Positions 13,438 to 21,445 of a DNA stretch of 27,577 bases are shown here, piece by piece. The notes beneath the pieces were generated by a model, which was not told where the DNA came from, did not search any database, and saw only the letters and a program-made list of their open reading frames with translations. Positions within the stretch are counted from its first letter, which is position 1. Each line of letters begins with the position of its first letter. The position numbers and the translations under genes were made by a program. The stretch is from a virus: the IMG/VR virus record IMGVR_UViG_3300007540_000081, positions 1 to 27,577 of that record; one strand, 5' to 3'.

Positions 13438-13516
13438 AAAATCAAAACTTTCTAAGCCCATGCAATTAGAAAGACTTTTGGAAGAAGCAACTGTTTTTTT
13501 TAAAGTTGATCAGTAA
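13361..13516 (+). CDS. Ribbon-helix-helix-like small protein, 51 aa
   Basis: Found by reading a second frame: MKKKKQTHYNQMITVKTRKL and on to 51 residues. The pattern strand (QMITVKT), helix (RKLLEKLCRKS), LSK turn, helix (MQLERLLEEATVFF) is what CopG/Arc-like repressors show. GGAG lies eight bases before the ATG. It overlaps the 3' half of the zinc-ribbon gene in another frame and, by 17 bp, a minus-strand gene at its end. If real, it is the only candidate transcription regulator of classic fold in the window. Confidence 0.55.
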   Translation: MKKKKQTHYNQMITVKTRKLLEKLCRKSKLSKPMQLERLLEEATVFFKVDQ

Positions 13517-13703
13517 AAAACTTTGGATCTTCTGTGACAGGCCCTAGAATTTTTCTTAGGGCTTGTAAACCTTCTGCTAAAATACTTTCCCATTCTTCTT
13601 TTTTAAATACTGTGTTGAACTGAGGATTATAAAATTTAAGAGATACCTTACCACATTTTGAACATTGAGATATTTTTCGAATAGGACTATTAGGTAAATT
13701 CAT
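13500..13703 (-). CDS. CxxC-containing hypothetical protein, 67 aa
   Basis: Residues 14-17 (CSKC) in an otherwise helical protein, with KKEEWESILAEGLQAL and a tail ending DPKFFTDQL. A single CxxC pair could bind zinc only as a dimer. Preceded by AAGGAG, and by TATAAA/TATTAT-like sequences on the minus strand near 13725-13740. Converges on the ribbon-helix-helix-like gene. Confidence 0.55.
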   Translation of the reverse strand: MNLPNSPIRKISQCSKCGKVSLKFYNPQFNTVFKKEEWESILAEGLQALRKILGPVTEDPKFFTDQL

Positions 13704-13751
13704 ACCACTCCTTTTTTTGCGAAGTATAATATTTTATAAGAGAGAAAACAA

Positions 13752-13805
13752 GTATTTTGGTGGAACGGAGGAAAATAATAAAAGGGAGTTTGTCCCACCA
13801 AATAC
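13752..13805. repeat. Long-armed stem-loop between minus-strand genes
   Basis: Arms GTATTTTGGTGG (13752-13763) and CCACCAAATAC (13795-13805) pair over 11 positions with one bulged base. The 31-nt loop is purine-rich and contains GGAGG on the plus strand. On the minus strand it is followed by a T-rich stretch, so it may terminate the HNH-gene transcript. Fills most of the 132-bp gap 13704-13835. Confidence 0.5.
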
Positions 13806-13835
13806 AAATAAATTATAATAAAATAATTTAAAAAT

Positions 13836-14033
13836 TCAACGTAAAAGCTCTTTTAACCAAGAATCTTCTTGTAAAAGATGCTTGTACTTCCATGTGCAAT
13901 ACTCTTTACTGAAGTCTCCACCTAAAAAATCGTTATAAATACAGTCTCTTAAAAAGACTTGGTAAGGAGAATAATATCTCCAAATACAAGTACTAATAAT
14001 AATTGCAGCACAAATTAAAATAGTTTTAATCAA
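13836..14033 (-). CDS. Small membrane or exported protein, 65 aa
   Basis: N-terminal hydrophobic helix MIKTILICAAIIISTCIWRY, then a polar domain with two further cysteines (Cys31 and Cys46). It could be a single-pass protein with a periplasmic domain, or a lipoprotein-like export product. ATG 14033 overlaps the stop of the next upstream gene (ATGA). No family recognised; coupled to another exported-looking gene, so the pair may act at the envelope. Confidence 0.6.
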   Translation of the reverse strand: MIKTILICAAIIISTCIWRYYSPYQVFLRDCIYNDFLGGDFSKEYCTWKYKHLLQEDSWLKELLR

Positions 14034-14248
14034 GTTTTATTAGAAACAAACATTCCTGATTCTAAACACCAAGTATGTACGAAGATTGGGTTTAACCCTT
14101 GAGCTTCTGCTGCACTCTGTAAATCATTTTCTATATTCACACGTCTTACTTCGCACTTCGTTTTATCAAACCATAACTCTGCTGTATGTTTTACTGAAGG
14201 CATTCCAGGCATAGATACCATTGAAATTAGTAACCAAATTTTAATCAT
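14030..14248 (-). CDS. Exported small protein, 72 aa
   Basis: The open frame begins at 14284, but ATG 14248 gives a signal-peptide-like start (MIKIWLLISMVSMPGMPS) and overlaps the stop of the HNH gene. The mature part (VKHTAELWFDKTKCEVRR, then a helix, ending HTWCLESGMF) has two cysteines that could form a disulfide outside the cytoplasm. No family recognised. A role in superinfection exclusion or lysis is possible but unsupported. Confidence 0.55.
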   Translation of the reverse strand: MIKIWLLISMVSMPGMPSVKHTAELWFDKTKCEVRRVNIENDLQSAAEAQGLNPIFVHTWCLESGMFVSNKT

Positions 14249-14765
14249 TGATTGATGATAAGATAGTTTTACACCACAATTCAAGTTCTTTTTCCGTCAT
14301 ATCACCCTTCATAAGGTTGTATCTATAACAAACAAGCTGAATATTACTTAAAGTATACAGTTTTAAATCGTTATCAATTCTATCAATAGACACATTAGTG
14401 TTGACTTTTCTTTGCCCTTTTAAATGTGTAAGTAATACCCCTGTTTTTGCACATTTATAATTTTGTTTTTTAAACAGATATAATAAATCATCTACGGTTA
14501 ACTTAGGGTCAACAGCATGTCTAAATCTTTTTTTTCCGTTTTTTGCGTCTTTCAACCAATGATTTAAAAATTTACGAGGATCTGCACTTATTGCAGCTTT
14601 ATCTCTGTCGCCTTTTCCATTAGTCCAAACGTGTCTATTATGTCTACTTACACAAACCTTGCACCAAGACTTACGTCCATCTATTTTATTTTCTTTTTTC
14701 CTATCAAATTGATTTAAGGGTTTAACTCTTTTACAACGAGTGCAGCTCTTTTCTTTTATAATCAA
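14241..14765 (-). CDS. HNH-type endonuclease-like protein
   Basis: A 174-residue protein with an N-terminal zinc finger (Cys8, Cys11, Cys35, Cys38: SCTRCK...WCKVC), a basic central region and a C-terminal HNH-fold pattern: YKCAKTGVLLTHLKG, then VSIDRIDNDLKLYTLSNIQL and VCYRYNLMKGDMTEKELELW. In this sub-type the expected first His is replaced by Asp in SIDRID, so activity cannot be assumed. Start is TTG 14765 with GGGGAG eight bases before it. Such genes act as homing nucleases or packaging nickases in other phages. The gene lies in a minus-strand island inside the plus-strand half, which fits mobility. Confidence 0.75.
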   Translation of the reverse strand: MIIKEKSCTRCKRVKPLNQFDRKKENKIDGRKSWCKVCVSRHNRHVWTNGKGDRDKAAISADPRKFLNHWLKDAKNGKKRFRHAVDPKLTVDDLLYLFKKQNYKCAKTGVLLTHLKGQRKVNTNVSIDRIDNDLKLYTLSNIQLVCYRYNLMKGDMTEKELELWCKTILSSIND

Positions 14766-14798
14766 AATGGAGGCTCCCCTTTAAATATTACAACTGGT

Positions 14799-15029
14799 TT
14801 ACTCTTTATGAATTTTGTAGTTTTTGAAACACTCCGAGTCGAGAAGTGGCCCGTAGTAGATTGCGATGGAATCTTCAACGCCCTCTGTCCATGTTTGGTG
14901 ATAGTACTTAGTTTCATCGAGTTCCCCTTGTGAGTGACAAATCTCACACTGCTCAATTGATGTTTCTGCTTCGAATGATAATTTAACATATCCATTTCCT
15001 TTACAGTTATAGCAAATCATATTAACCAT
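14799..15029 (-). CDS. DnaJ-like zinc-ribbon protein, 76 aa
   Basis: MVNMICYNCKGNGYVKL followed later by EQCEICHSQGELDE: two Cys pairs, CxxCxGxG and CxxCxxxG, as in the DnaJ central zinc region but with only one pair of knuckles. The C-terminal 40 residues are acidic and end in LDSECFKNYKIHKE. ATG 15029 has a GAGGAAG upstream and overlaps the end of the SNF2 helicase by 13 bp, so it is co-translated with the helicase. A second frame across 14762-14995 is open but has no coding signs. Probably binds helicase or nucleic acid. Confidence 0.65.
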   Translation of the reverse strand: MVNMICYNCKGNGYVKLSFEAETSIEQCEICHSQGELDETKYYHQTWTEGVEDSIAIYYGPLLDSECFKNYKIHKE

Positions 15030-16504
15030 TTTCTTACTTCCTCTGCTAACACCGATGTAGCAAGGTTTATTTTATTTCTAAGAGCATAAATAATTTTTTC
15101 ATCCACTGTTCCTTCAGCAACTAAATCAATGTAAGTAACTTTATCTTTTGTTCCAATACGATGATTGCGTGCCTCTGCTTGTTCTCTTATTTCTAAATCA
15201 TAATTATTAGAATAAAAAATTGTTAGGCTAGCTGCTGTTAACGTTATACCACGTCCCCCGGTCATTGGTTGACCTATAAAAAATCTTGTCATTGGGTCTG
15301 TTTGAAATCGTTCAATGTAATCTTGTCTTACATTCTGAGGAGTGTCACCATAATAAGTGACCACGGATCCCGGCCCATACTTCTTTGATAATGTTTTTTC
15401 AATTGCTTGAATGTCGTGACGATAATTCGCCCAAATGATCACTTTTTCACCATGCTCTTCTAGAATAGCACATAGTTCTTTAATACGATTGTTAGGTAAT
15501 GAAACAACTTTATTATCATCGGTAGCCATGTGGCCACACACTATTTGATGAAGTCTTATCATTTGAGCGAGCACTGACGTAGTCGTCAATGTTTCTTCCT
15601 TGAGCTGCACTAAAGCAAATTTCTTCATTTGCATGTAAGCATCAAGTTGTTCCGTGCTTAATGGAACAGATCTTTTCATCCATACTTGATCAGGTAAATC
15701 AAGAGCGTCTTTCTTTAATACCCGGTAGGAAAACTGTCTTAACTTTTTATTTAATTCTTCTAAATTTTTATAACCAACTACTTTATTAAATGACCTTCCT
15801 CCAAAAGATAACTTTTGCATCTGACAATACCGAGCGCGAAAAGTATATATAGAACTAAAACCAAGCAGCTCATGATTTAAAAAATTACATTGAGCATATA
15901 AATCTTCAGGAGAATTAGTAATTGGAGAACCTGTCATGATAACTCTGTACCTTGCTAGACTACCAAGTTTAGTTATTGCCTTTGTTCTTTGTGCTGTTGA
16001 ATTTTTAATTACAGTGCTTTCATCTACAACCATCATTGCTTGACGAGTTAATAAAAAACGATCTGCAAATTTTTTTCCACGATCCGTAGTAAATGCATCA
16101 ACATTCATTATCAAAACATTTAAATGTACTTTTGCAGGTTCTACTAAAAATAAACTTTGTAATTCTTCTTCATGCTTTTTTGTTTTTTGACCTGTCCATA
16201 CAATAACATTGCGATCAACATGTTCTGGCATATGTGTTTCAATTTCTTTTACCCATGTTCCTTTTACACCATTAGGACAAATAACTAATAAACCAAAAAC
16301 AAATCCATTGTCATATAAGTAAGAAACACCATCAATTAATACTTTTGTTTTTCCACAACCCATCTCCATAAGCAATGCAAATTCATTTTCTCCTCTTTTT
16401 AAATGATTTAAAAAGGCTCCCATTGCAGCTAATTGGTGGCTAAAAGGCTTAGTTTTAAAGCTATATTTTATGTTACTCATACTTTCTAATTTTTTTAATA
16501 ACAT
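15017..16504 (-). CDS. SNF2-type SF2 helicase/ATPase
   Basis: A 495-residue DNA-dependent ATPase. Motifs seen: Q24 before FALLMEMGCGKTK (P-loop 49-54), ICPNGVKGTW (motif Ia), VVDESTVIKN (DEST 161-164), MTGSPITNSPED (motif III, 190-201), and the second RecA lobe with MTGGRGITLTAASL and QAEARNHRIGTKDKVTYIDL (motif VI region, 442-461). It lacks accessory domains and probably moves along duplex DNA to remodel or displace proteins during replication or recombination. ATG 16480 (MSNIKYSF) has AGAAAG upstream and is as likely a start as 16504. Read opposite to the other replication genes, from a 47-bp divergent promoter gap. Confidence 0.92.
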   Translation of the reverse strand: MLLKKLESMSNIKYSFKTKPFSHQLAAMGAFLNHLKRGENEFALLMEMGCGKTKVLIDGVSYLYDNGFVFGLLVICPNGVKGTWVKEIETHMPEHVDRNVIVWTGQKTKKHEEELQSLFLVEPAKVHLNVLIMNVDAFTTDRGKKFADRFLLTRQAMMVVDESTVIKNSTAQRTKAITKLGSLARYRVIMTGSPITNSPEDLYAQCNFLNHELLGFSSIYTFRARYCQMQKLSFGGRSFNKVVGYKNLEELNKKLRQFSYRVLKKDALDLPDQVWMKRSVPLSTEQLDAYMQMKKFALVQLKEETLTTTSVLAQMIRLHQIVCGHMATDDNKVVSLPNNRIKELCAILEEHGEKVIIWANYRHDIQAIEKTLSKKYGPGSVVTYYGDTPQNVRQDYIERFQTDPMTRFFIGQPMTGGRGITLTAASLTIFYSNNYDLEIREQAEARNHRIGTKDKVTYIDLVAEGTVDEKIIYALRNKINLATSVLAEEVRKWLI

Positions 16505-16551
16505 TTTTATTGTATTTTTAAAATAAAAATAATATAGGGTTATTTAGAAAG
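16505..16551. promoter_or_regulatory. Divergent promoter gap, SNF2 helicase and replication operon
   Basis: 47 bp, AT-rich. TTGTAT at 16510 and TAATAT at 16530 are candidate promoter boxes on the plus strand, though their 14-bp spacing is short. Opposite-direction genes start on both sides, so at least one promoter must lie in or near it. Confidence 0.35.
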
Positions 16552-16896
16552 ATGAAAGACACAGAAAATAAAGCAAAAGTATTTGTGGTACAAGAGGTAT
16601 CTAAATTTAATATTATCTCTGCACAACAATATGGGCAACTAATTCCTTTATATGAAGAAGGAAAACAAATTATGTTGTCGCCTGGTCCTGCAATTCGTAA
16701 AGCTAAAAGCATTATGAAAGATTTTAGTGACGATGATTACTTATTATTAATTGGTGATCCAGCTATGATAGGTGTTGCTTGTTCTGTTGCTTCTTACAAT
16801 AATAGGGGAAAATATAAAGTTCTTAAATATGATAGAAGAACCTATACCTATTATCCAATACAGATAGACTTAAATGAAAGGAATAGTTATGAATGA
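16552..16896 (+). CDS. Replication-operon accessory protein, 114 aa
   Basis: A small alpha/beta protein: VFVVQEVSKFNIISAQQYG, LSPGPAIRKAKSIM and DYLLLIGDPAMIGVACSVAS are alternating strands and helices with a Gly-Asp-Pro turn. From memory this is a recurrent unknown in marine phage replication operons. No catalytic motif. It overlaps the next gene by eight bases. A structural partner of the replication genes is likely, but the role is unknown. Confidence 0.7.
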   Translation: MKDTENKAKVFVVQEVSKFNIISAQQYGQLIPLYEEGKQIMLSPGPAIRKAKSIMKDFSDDDYLLLIGDPAMIGVACSVASYNNRGKYKVLKYDRRTYTYYPIQIDLNERNSYE

Positions 16897-17446
16897 TAAA
16901 GTCGATTTTACAAATTTTCAAACTGAAGAAAAAAAAGTAGACATAAGTGAAGTATCTGATGTCTCCGAAGTTTCAAATCAATATTTAAATATTGAATCTG
17001 AAATACTTAACTTAGAAGAACAAGTTAAAAGAAAAAAACAAGAGCTGCAACAAGCCAATGACAAAATTGTTGAACTTATGACACAACGGGGAGTTAAAGA
17101 AATTAAAACTGTTGAAGGTGACTCGGTTAGTTTTAAACCTTTTTATAGAGGTACTATTACTAAAGAAAATCAACCTAAAGCATTTCAATGGTTAGAAGAC
17201 AATGGACATGGTGATTTAATCAAAAACATTGTTTCAATAAAGTTTGGTAAGGGTGATAATGAAGAAGCTGATAATCTAGTTAATGAATTACAGCAAAGAG
17301 AATTATACCCAGATCAAAAACGCAAGGTCGAGCCTATGACCTTGAATGCCTTAATTGGTGAACAAATAAACAAAGGTAACGATATACCGATGGAAACGTT
17401 TAGTGTTTTTGTTGGTAGTAAAGTTAAAATTAAACGGGGAAAATAA
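16889..17446 (+). CDS. Coiled-coil replication-associated protein, 185 aa
   Basis: ATG 16889 is chosen because AAAGGA lies six bases before it. Residues 15-70 form a coiled coil (NLEEQVKRKKQELQQANDKI), followed by a globular part with VEGDSVSFKPFYRGTI and QWLEDNGHGDLIKNIVSIKF, and a basic end (KVKIKRGK). The arrangement is familiar from phage genes directly before the likely ssDNA-binding protein. It may be a recombination or ssDNA-binding accessory factor; that is inference from position. Confidence 0.65.
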   Translation: MNDKVDFTNFQTEEKKVDISEVSDVSEVSNQYLNIESEILNLEEQVKRKKQELQQANDKIVELMTQRGVKEIKTVEGDSVSFKPFYRGTITKENQPKAFQWLEDNGHGDLIKNIVSIKFGKGDNEEADNLVNELQQRELYPDQKRKVEPMTLNALIGEQINKGNDIPMETFSVFVGSKVKIKRGK

Positions 17447-17448
17447 CG

Positions 17449-18270
17449 ATGAACGATGTAACGAGAAAAAAGAAAAATGAAGTATCGACTGAAGTCATTG
17501 ACTTTTCTTCCCACGCTGGTGTTGGGTTTGAAAATGTTAATGCTGGAGAAATGGCAATTCCATTTTTAAAAATTGCTAGTTCTCAAACTCCTGAAGTTAA
17601 AAAATCAAATGCAAAATATGTCGAAGGACTTGAGCAAGGAAATATTTTTAACTCAGTTAACAAAGATTTTTATGATAGTATTTCTGTCATACCTTGTGCT
17701 TTTAGAGTACGCTGTGTTGAATGGTCTCCACTTGGAGAAGGTTCTGGTTATCCAGAAAAAATCTATACTCCAGAAAATTGCCCTCCTCTTACAAGAGGTG
17801 CAGATGGTGAGGATCATTATATGATTAATGGTGCAATGAGCCCTACATATATTGTAAGAACTGCCGAGTATTTTGTTTTACGTTTAAATGATGATGGGTC
17901 TTTTGAAAGATGTCAAATCATTATGCAGAAAACTCAATACAAAAAATCCCGTTATTGGAATACAATGATGATGAATCAAAAAGTACAATCCAAGACTGGG
18001 TCACTTATGACTCTTCCAATGTTTGCGAATGTTTATAAAATGGAAACTGTTCTTGAACAAAATAAGAAGAATGATTGGTGGGGATGGAAAATAACATTAA
18101 ATAAATCTATTAATGATTTAAAAAATCCATCTTTTATTGTGGGGGAAGCACAAAACTTTCATGAACTAGTCAGCTCTGGATCAATTGATCCAGCTCCTGA
18201 AGCTATGGCAGATGCCGAGGAAATTGTTGAAGTCAAGCCTCAATCAGCTCATAGCGAAGTTCTTGGCTAA
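17449..18270 (+). CDS. Likely ssDNA-binding-type replication protein, 273 aa
   Basis: A mostly beta protein with an early AIPFLKIASSQTPEVKKS, an aromatic-rich middle (YDSISVIPCAFRVRCVEWSP) and QYKKSRYWNTMMMNQKVQSK, an acidic C-terminal tail (PEAMADAEEIVEVKPQ). Acidic tails and aromatic beta cores are hallmarks of ssDNA-binding proteins, and the gene sits right before the primase with a terminator between. It starts two bases after the previous stop. I recall similar phage proteins of unknown function, so the ssDNA-binding call is an inference. Confidence 0.55.
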   Translation: MNDVTRKKKNEVSTEVIDFSSHAGVGFENVNAGEMAIPFLKIASSQTPEVKKSNAKYVEGLEQGNIFNSVNKDFYDSISVIPCAFRVRCVEWSPLGEGSGYPEKIYTPENCPPLTRGADGEDHYMINGAMSPTYIVRTAEYFVLRLNDDGSFERCQIIMQKTQYKKSRYWNTMMMNQKVQSKTGSLMTLPMFANVYKMETVLEQNKKNDWWGWKITLNKSINDLKNPSFIVGEAQNFHELVSSGSIDPAPEAMADAEEIVEVKPQSAHSEVLG

Positions 18271-18281
18271 CATTAAATTTT

Positions 18282-18303
18282 AGGGGGCTATGCCCCCTTT
18301 TTT
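18282..18303 (+). terminator. Intrinsic terminator before primase
   Basis: GGGGGC-TAT-GCCCCC (18283-18297) followed by six T residues. It closes the three-gene unit and separates it from primase; transcription of the primase group must either read through or start downstream. Confidence 0.9.
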
Positions 18304-18317
18304 AATTTATATGATTT

Positions 18318-19922
18318 ATGAAAGTAGAAAAATTTAAAAATATATTTAGTGGTTTAGACCGTGCACATGGAGAGTATCGTTATACTGATGTGAAAGCTAA
18401 TGGAAAAAAAGATGGTAAAATGTTCACGAAACACGAACCACCAACTCTTCATATGTATGAAAATCATTTGGAAGGTAAAGAACCTGCTCTTGGTATTGTA
18501 CCAATTCGTGACGATGCAACATCTTCATGGGGATGTATTGATGTAGACGAATACCCTTTGGATCATAAAAAAATATTATCAAAAATAAGAGAATATAATT
18601 TACCATTAATAATGTGCTCATCAAAATCTTTTGGTGCACATATTTTTCTTTTTTCAAAAAAACCTCAATCTGCTGCTTTGTTTCAACAAAAACTTAGGGA
18701 GATAGCTTCTTACCTTGGGCATGCAAAAGCAGAAATATTTCCTAAACAAACACAACTTGCCAATGAAAGAGACACAGGTTCATGGTTGAATTTACCTTAT
18801 CATGGTGAAACCCGGTACGCGTATCTCGATAATGGTGAGGGAGCTACTCTCGAAGAATTCTTTGAACTATATGATAAATATGTTTGTGACGATATCAGTA
18901 AGATAGCAATACAGGTTAAACAAGAAGTCATACCTGATGGACCACCATGTTTACAAATATTAACGACCCAAGGATTTCCAGAAGGTACACGCAATAATGG
19001 GTTATTTAGCATAGGAATTTTTTATAGAAAATCTAATCCCGATAATTGGGAGGCACTGATGGAAAAATATAACCTGGATTATATGGATCCGCCTTTAGAT
19101 GCAGGGGAAATTATTACCTTACAAAAACAAGTAAGGTCAAATAAAACAGATGGTTCTCCTAAGTATTCTTATCGTTGTAATGATCGACCAATTTCTTCTG
19201 TGTGTCAAAAAGCTTTATGTAAACTTAGAAAACATGGCATAGGTCAATCTGATTTTGATCATCCAGAATATAGTGACTTGTCTGTTTTAGGTGATGAGTT
19301 ATGGTTTTTAAATGTAGGAGATAGAAGAATAGAAATAGATGATATTGATGTTTTGTATAGCCATAGATTAATTAGAAAAACTGTTGGTAAACAATTATTA
19401 AAATTTGTCCCTTCAATGAAAGATAAAGATTGGGATGAAATTCTTTCTATATTGTTTGAAAAAATTAGACAAGAAGAAGCTCCTTCTGATGCATCGAAAG
19501 TTGGTGAGTTTAATGATTATCTAAAAGAATTTTGCACAGGTAGAGGTGAGGCTTATTCTATAGATGAGTTAGACATGCAAAAAGCATTTACAGATAATGA
19601 GAAAACAAAAGAGTTTACAATTAATGAAGAAAAAATTGAAGCTAATCCAACTTATTTTAGATTAGTAGATCTATCAAAATGGTTAGAAAATAGTAAGAAT
19701 TTTAAAGTAAAAAGAATTTGGGTTGTTCAAAGATTAAAAGATTTAGGCGGGTTGAATATTACAGTTTCTGTTAGAAAAATACAAACAAGAGTATGGATGT
19801 TACCTGCTTTTGAAAAATCTACAGAAGAAATCGATCTTCCTTCAGTACTTACTGAGAAAGAGGTATCAAGAGAAGATCAAGTATTGGGAGGTAAGAATGA
19901 AAAAGAGGAGATTCCGTTTTGA
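18318..19922 (+). CDS. Archaeo-eukaryotic-type primase (AEP)
   Basis: A 534-residue primase. The N-terminal half is an AEP/TOTE-like catalytic domain: CIDVDEY with metal-binding D75 and D77, CSSKSFGAHIFLF (S101-H108, nucleotide binding), and RDTGSWLNLPYHGETR. A PriCT-like region follows (TTQGFPEGTRNNGLFSIGIF), with a Cys/His-containing VCQKALCKLRKHGIG that could be a zinc site. The C-terminal part is helical and acidic, perhaps contacting helicase. A copy of the 18-base CACGAAACAC repeat lies in the 5' codons. Its stop overlaps the UvrD-like helicase start (TTGA). This primer-making enzyme plus SF1 helicase and PolA form a compact replisome. Confidence 0.85.
   Translation: MKVEKFKNIFSGLDRAHGEYRYTDVKANGKKDGKMFTKHEPPTLHMYENHLEGKEPALGIVPIRDDATSSWGCIDVDEYPLDHKKILSKIREYNLPLIMCSSKSFGAHIFLFSKKPQSAALFQQKLREIASYLGHAKAEIFPKQTQLANERDTGSWLNLPYHGETRYAYLDNGEGATLEEFFELYDKYVCDDISKIAIQVKQEVIPDGPPCLQILTTQGFPEGTRNNGLFSIGIFYRKSNPDNWEALMEKYNLDYMDPPLDAGEIITLQKQVRSNKTDGSPKYSYRCNDRPISSVCQKALCKLRKHGIGQSDFDHPEYSDLSVLGDELWFLNVGDRRIEIDDIDVLYSHRLIRKTVGKQLLKFVPSMKDKDWDEILSILFEKIRQEEAPSDASKVGEFNDYLKEFCTGRGEAYSIDELDMQKAFTDNEKTKEFTINEEKIEANPTYFRLVDLSKWLENSKNFKVKRIWVVQRLKDLGGLNITVSVRKIQTRVWMLPAFEKSTEEIDLPSVLTEKEVSREDQVLGGKNEKEEIPF
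18422..18439 (+). repeat. CACGAAACAC-family dispersed repeat, copy E
   Basis: GTTCACGAAACACGAACC, identical over 18 bases to the reverse complement of 4985-5002 but read as F-T-K-H-E-P, a different codon phase. Confidence 0.6.
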
Positions 19923-21445
19923 TAAAAATTATTTTAGGTCCACCGGGAACAGGAAAAACAACGACATTACTAAATATTTGTCAGCAAAAAAAAGAAAGTG
20001 GGATAGCTTGGGACAAGATAGGTTTTTTCTCTTTTTCCAAAAAAGCTGCTTACGAAGCCAGAGACAGAGCCAGAGAAAAGTTCCAAGCTAGTAAAGATGA
20101 TTTAGTTCATTTTCGTACGTTACATAGTTTTGCTTTAAGCCATCTTCCACAAGATGAAAGTAAGTTAATGAAATCAAAACATTGGAAAGAACTTTCTCAA
20201 AAAATTGGTTTTAATTTAGTTTTTGATAATAACGATCAATCTATTTATACAAATACAAATTATCGTTATGCTAATTTAATTAATTTAGCTCGTTTAAAAG
20301 ATATTTCTCTTAAAAAAGCATTTGATTTTTATAATGATGAGCAATCAATAAAGTGGGAGAGATTGGATTATATTGATAGATCAATAAAAGAATATAAAAA
20401 AAATAATGATGTGTTTGATTTTACTGACATGATTGTTGATTACACAAATGACACATTTTCAACACACTTTGATGTGCTCTTTATTGATGAAGCACAAGAC
20501 ATGCCACGTATTCAATACAACATGGTTGATAAACTTATTAAAACAAGCAAAGAAGTTTACATTGCCGGGGATGATGATCAAGCTATTTTTAGGTGGTCTG
20601 GTGCAGATATCGATAAATTTATTAATTTAAAAGGTGATGTTACTGTTTTAAATAAATCTTATAGATGTCCAAAAAGAATTTATAAATTAGCAAATTTTAT
20701 TATTAGTCACATAAGAAAAAGAAGACCTAAGATTTGGGAACCTAAAGAAGAAGAGGGTAAAATTTATAGAGTTGCAGCTCTTAAACACATAAATATATCT
20801 AAAGGTAATTGGTTAATTTTAGGAAGAACGAAAAAAATTAGAAATGAAATTATAGAAGATACACTTAAAGATTTAGGTTATTGGTATGGAAGAGGAGAAC
20901 ATAGACCCGTATCACGAACCATAATTGATGCTATAGATATTTGGGAAAAATTACAACAAGGTGAATTAATAAGTTTAAAACAAACATCAACACTATATTC
21001 AAAAATTAAATCTGAGAAAAAGAAAAATGGTATTGGTATCAAAAGAGGAGGCAAATCTTTTAAAGGTTTAAATGAAGATTCTTTATTAAGTCTTGATGAC
21101 CTTAAAAAAAATCATGGACTGTTATCTGATGGTAATTGGTATGATGTTTTAGATAACATAGATGCTTATGAGATTGTTTATTTAAGAAGACTTAAAGATC
21201 TTGGTGAAGATTTTAGTAAAGAACCAAGAATAAGAGTATCAACAATTCATCAAGCTAAAGGTGGAGAGTGTGATAATGTAGTTGTTCTTTTAGATTTAGG
21301 TAAATTAGTTTATAAGTCTTACACAAAAGATCCCGATGATGAACACCGGGTATTTTATGTAGCTGTTACAAGAGCAAAACAAAATTTGTATATTGTAGAG
21401 GCTCAGAAACAAGAAGGTTATAGAATGTATGGTGATGAAAGATGA
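19919..21445 (+). CDS. UvrD/Rep-like SF1 helicase
   Basis: A 508-residue 3'-5' type helicase. Motifs: ILGPPGTGKTTT (P-loop, from residue 5), FFSFSKKAAYEARDRA (motif Ia), FIDEAQD (D190-D194), AGDDDQAIFRWSGAD (motif III/ssDNA contact, near 216-230), VSTIHQAKGGECDNVVVL (motif V region, from 440) and YVAVTRAKQNLYIVE (motif VI, from 480). It would open DNA ahead of polymerase or act in recombination. It starts at TTG 19919 with GAGGAG upstream, overlapping the primase stop; it ends in an ATGA overlap with the next gene. Full length for a phage member. Confidence 0.93.
   Translation: MIKIILGPPGTGKTTTLLNICQQKKESGIAWDKIGFFSFSKKAAYEARDRAREKFQASKDDLVHFRTLHSFALSHLPQDESKLMKSKHWKELSQKIGFNLVFDNNDQSIYTNTNYRYANLINLARLKDISLKKAFDFYNDEQSIKWERLDYIDRSIKEYKKNNDVFDFTDMIVDYTNDTFSTHFDVLFIDEAQDMPRIQYNMVDKLIKTSKEVYIAGDDDQAIFRWSGADIDKFINLKGDVTVLNKSYRCPKRIYKLANFIISHIRKRRPKIWEPKEEEGKIYRVAALKHINISKGNWLILGRTKKIRNEIIEDTLKDLGYWYGRGEHRPVSRTIIDAIDIWEKLQQGELISLKQTSTLYSKIKSEKKKNGIGIKRGGKSFKGLNEDSLLSLDDLKKNHGLLSDGNWYDVLDNIDAYEIVYLRRLKDLGEDFSKEPRIRVSTIHQAKGGECDNVVVLLDLGKLVYKSYTKDPDDEHRVFYVAVTRAKQNLYIVEAQKQEGYRMYGDER

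Noticed and set aside
14762-14995. 77-codon minus-strand ORF across the zinc-ribbon gene
   Set aside because: It overlaps the clear Cys-rich protein in another frame, shows no motif, and the downstream TTG start has its own Shine-Dalgarno.
16889-18270. Lambda Red- or RecT-type recombination pair
   Set aside because: Position would fit, but I see no exonuclease motif and no annealase signature; the accessory and ssDNA-binding-like descriptions are safer.
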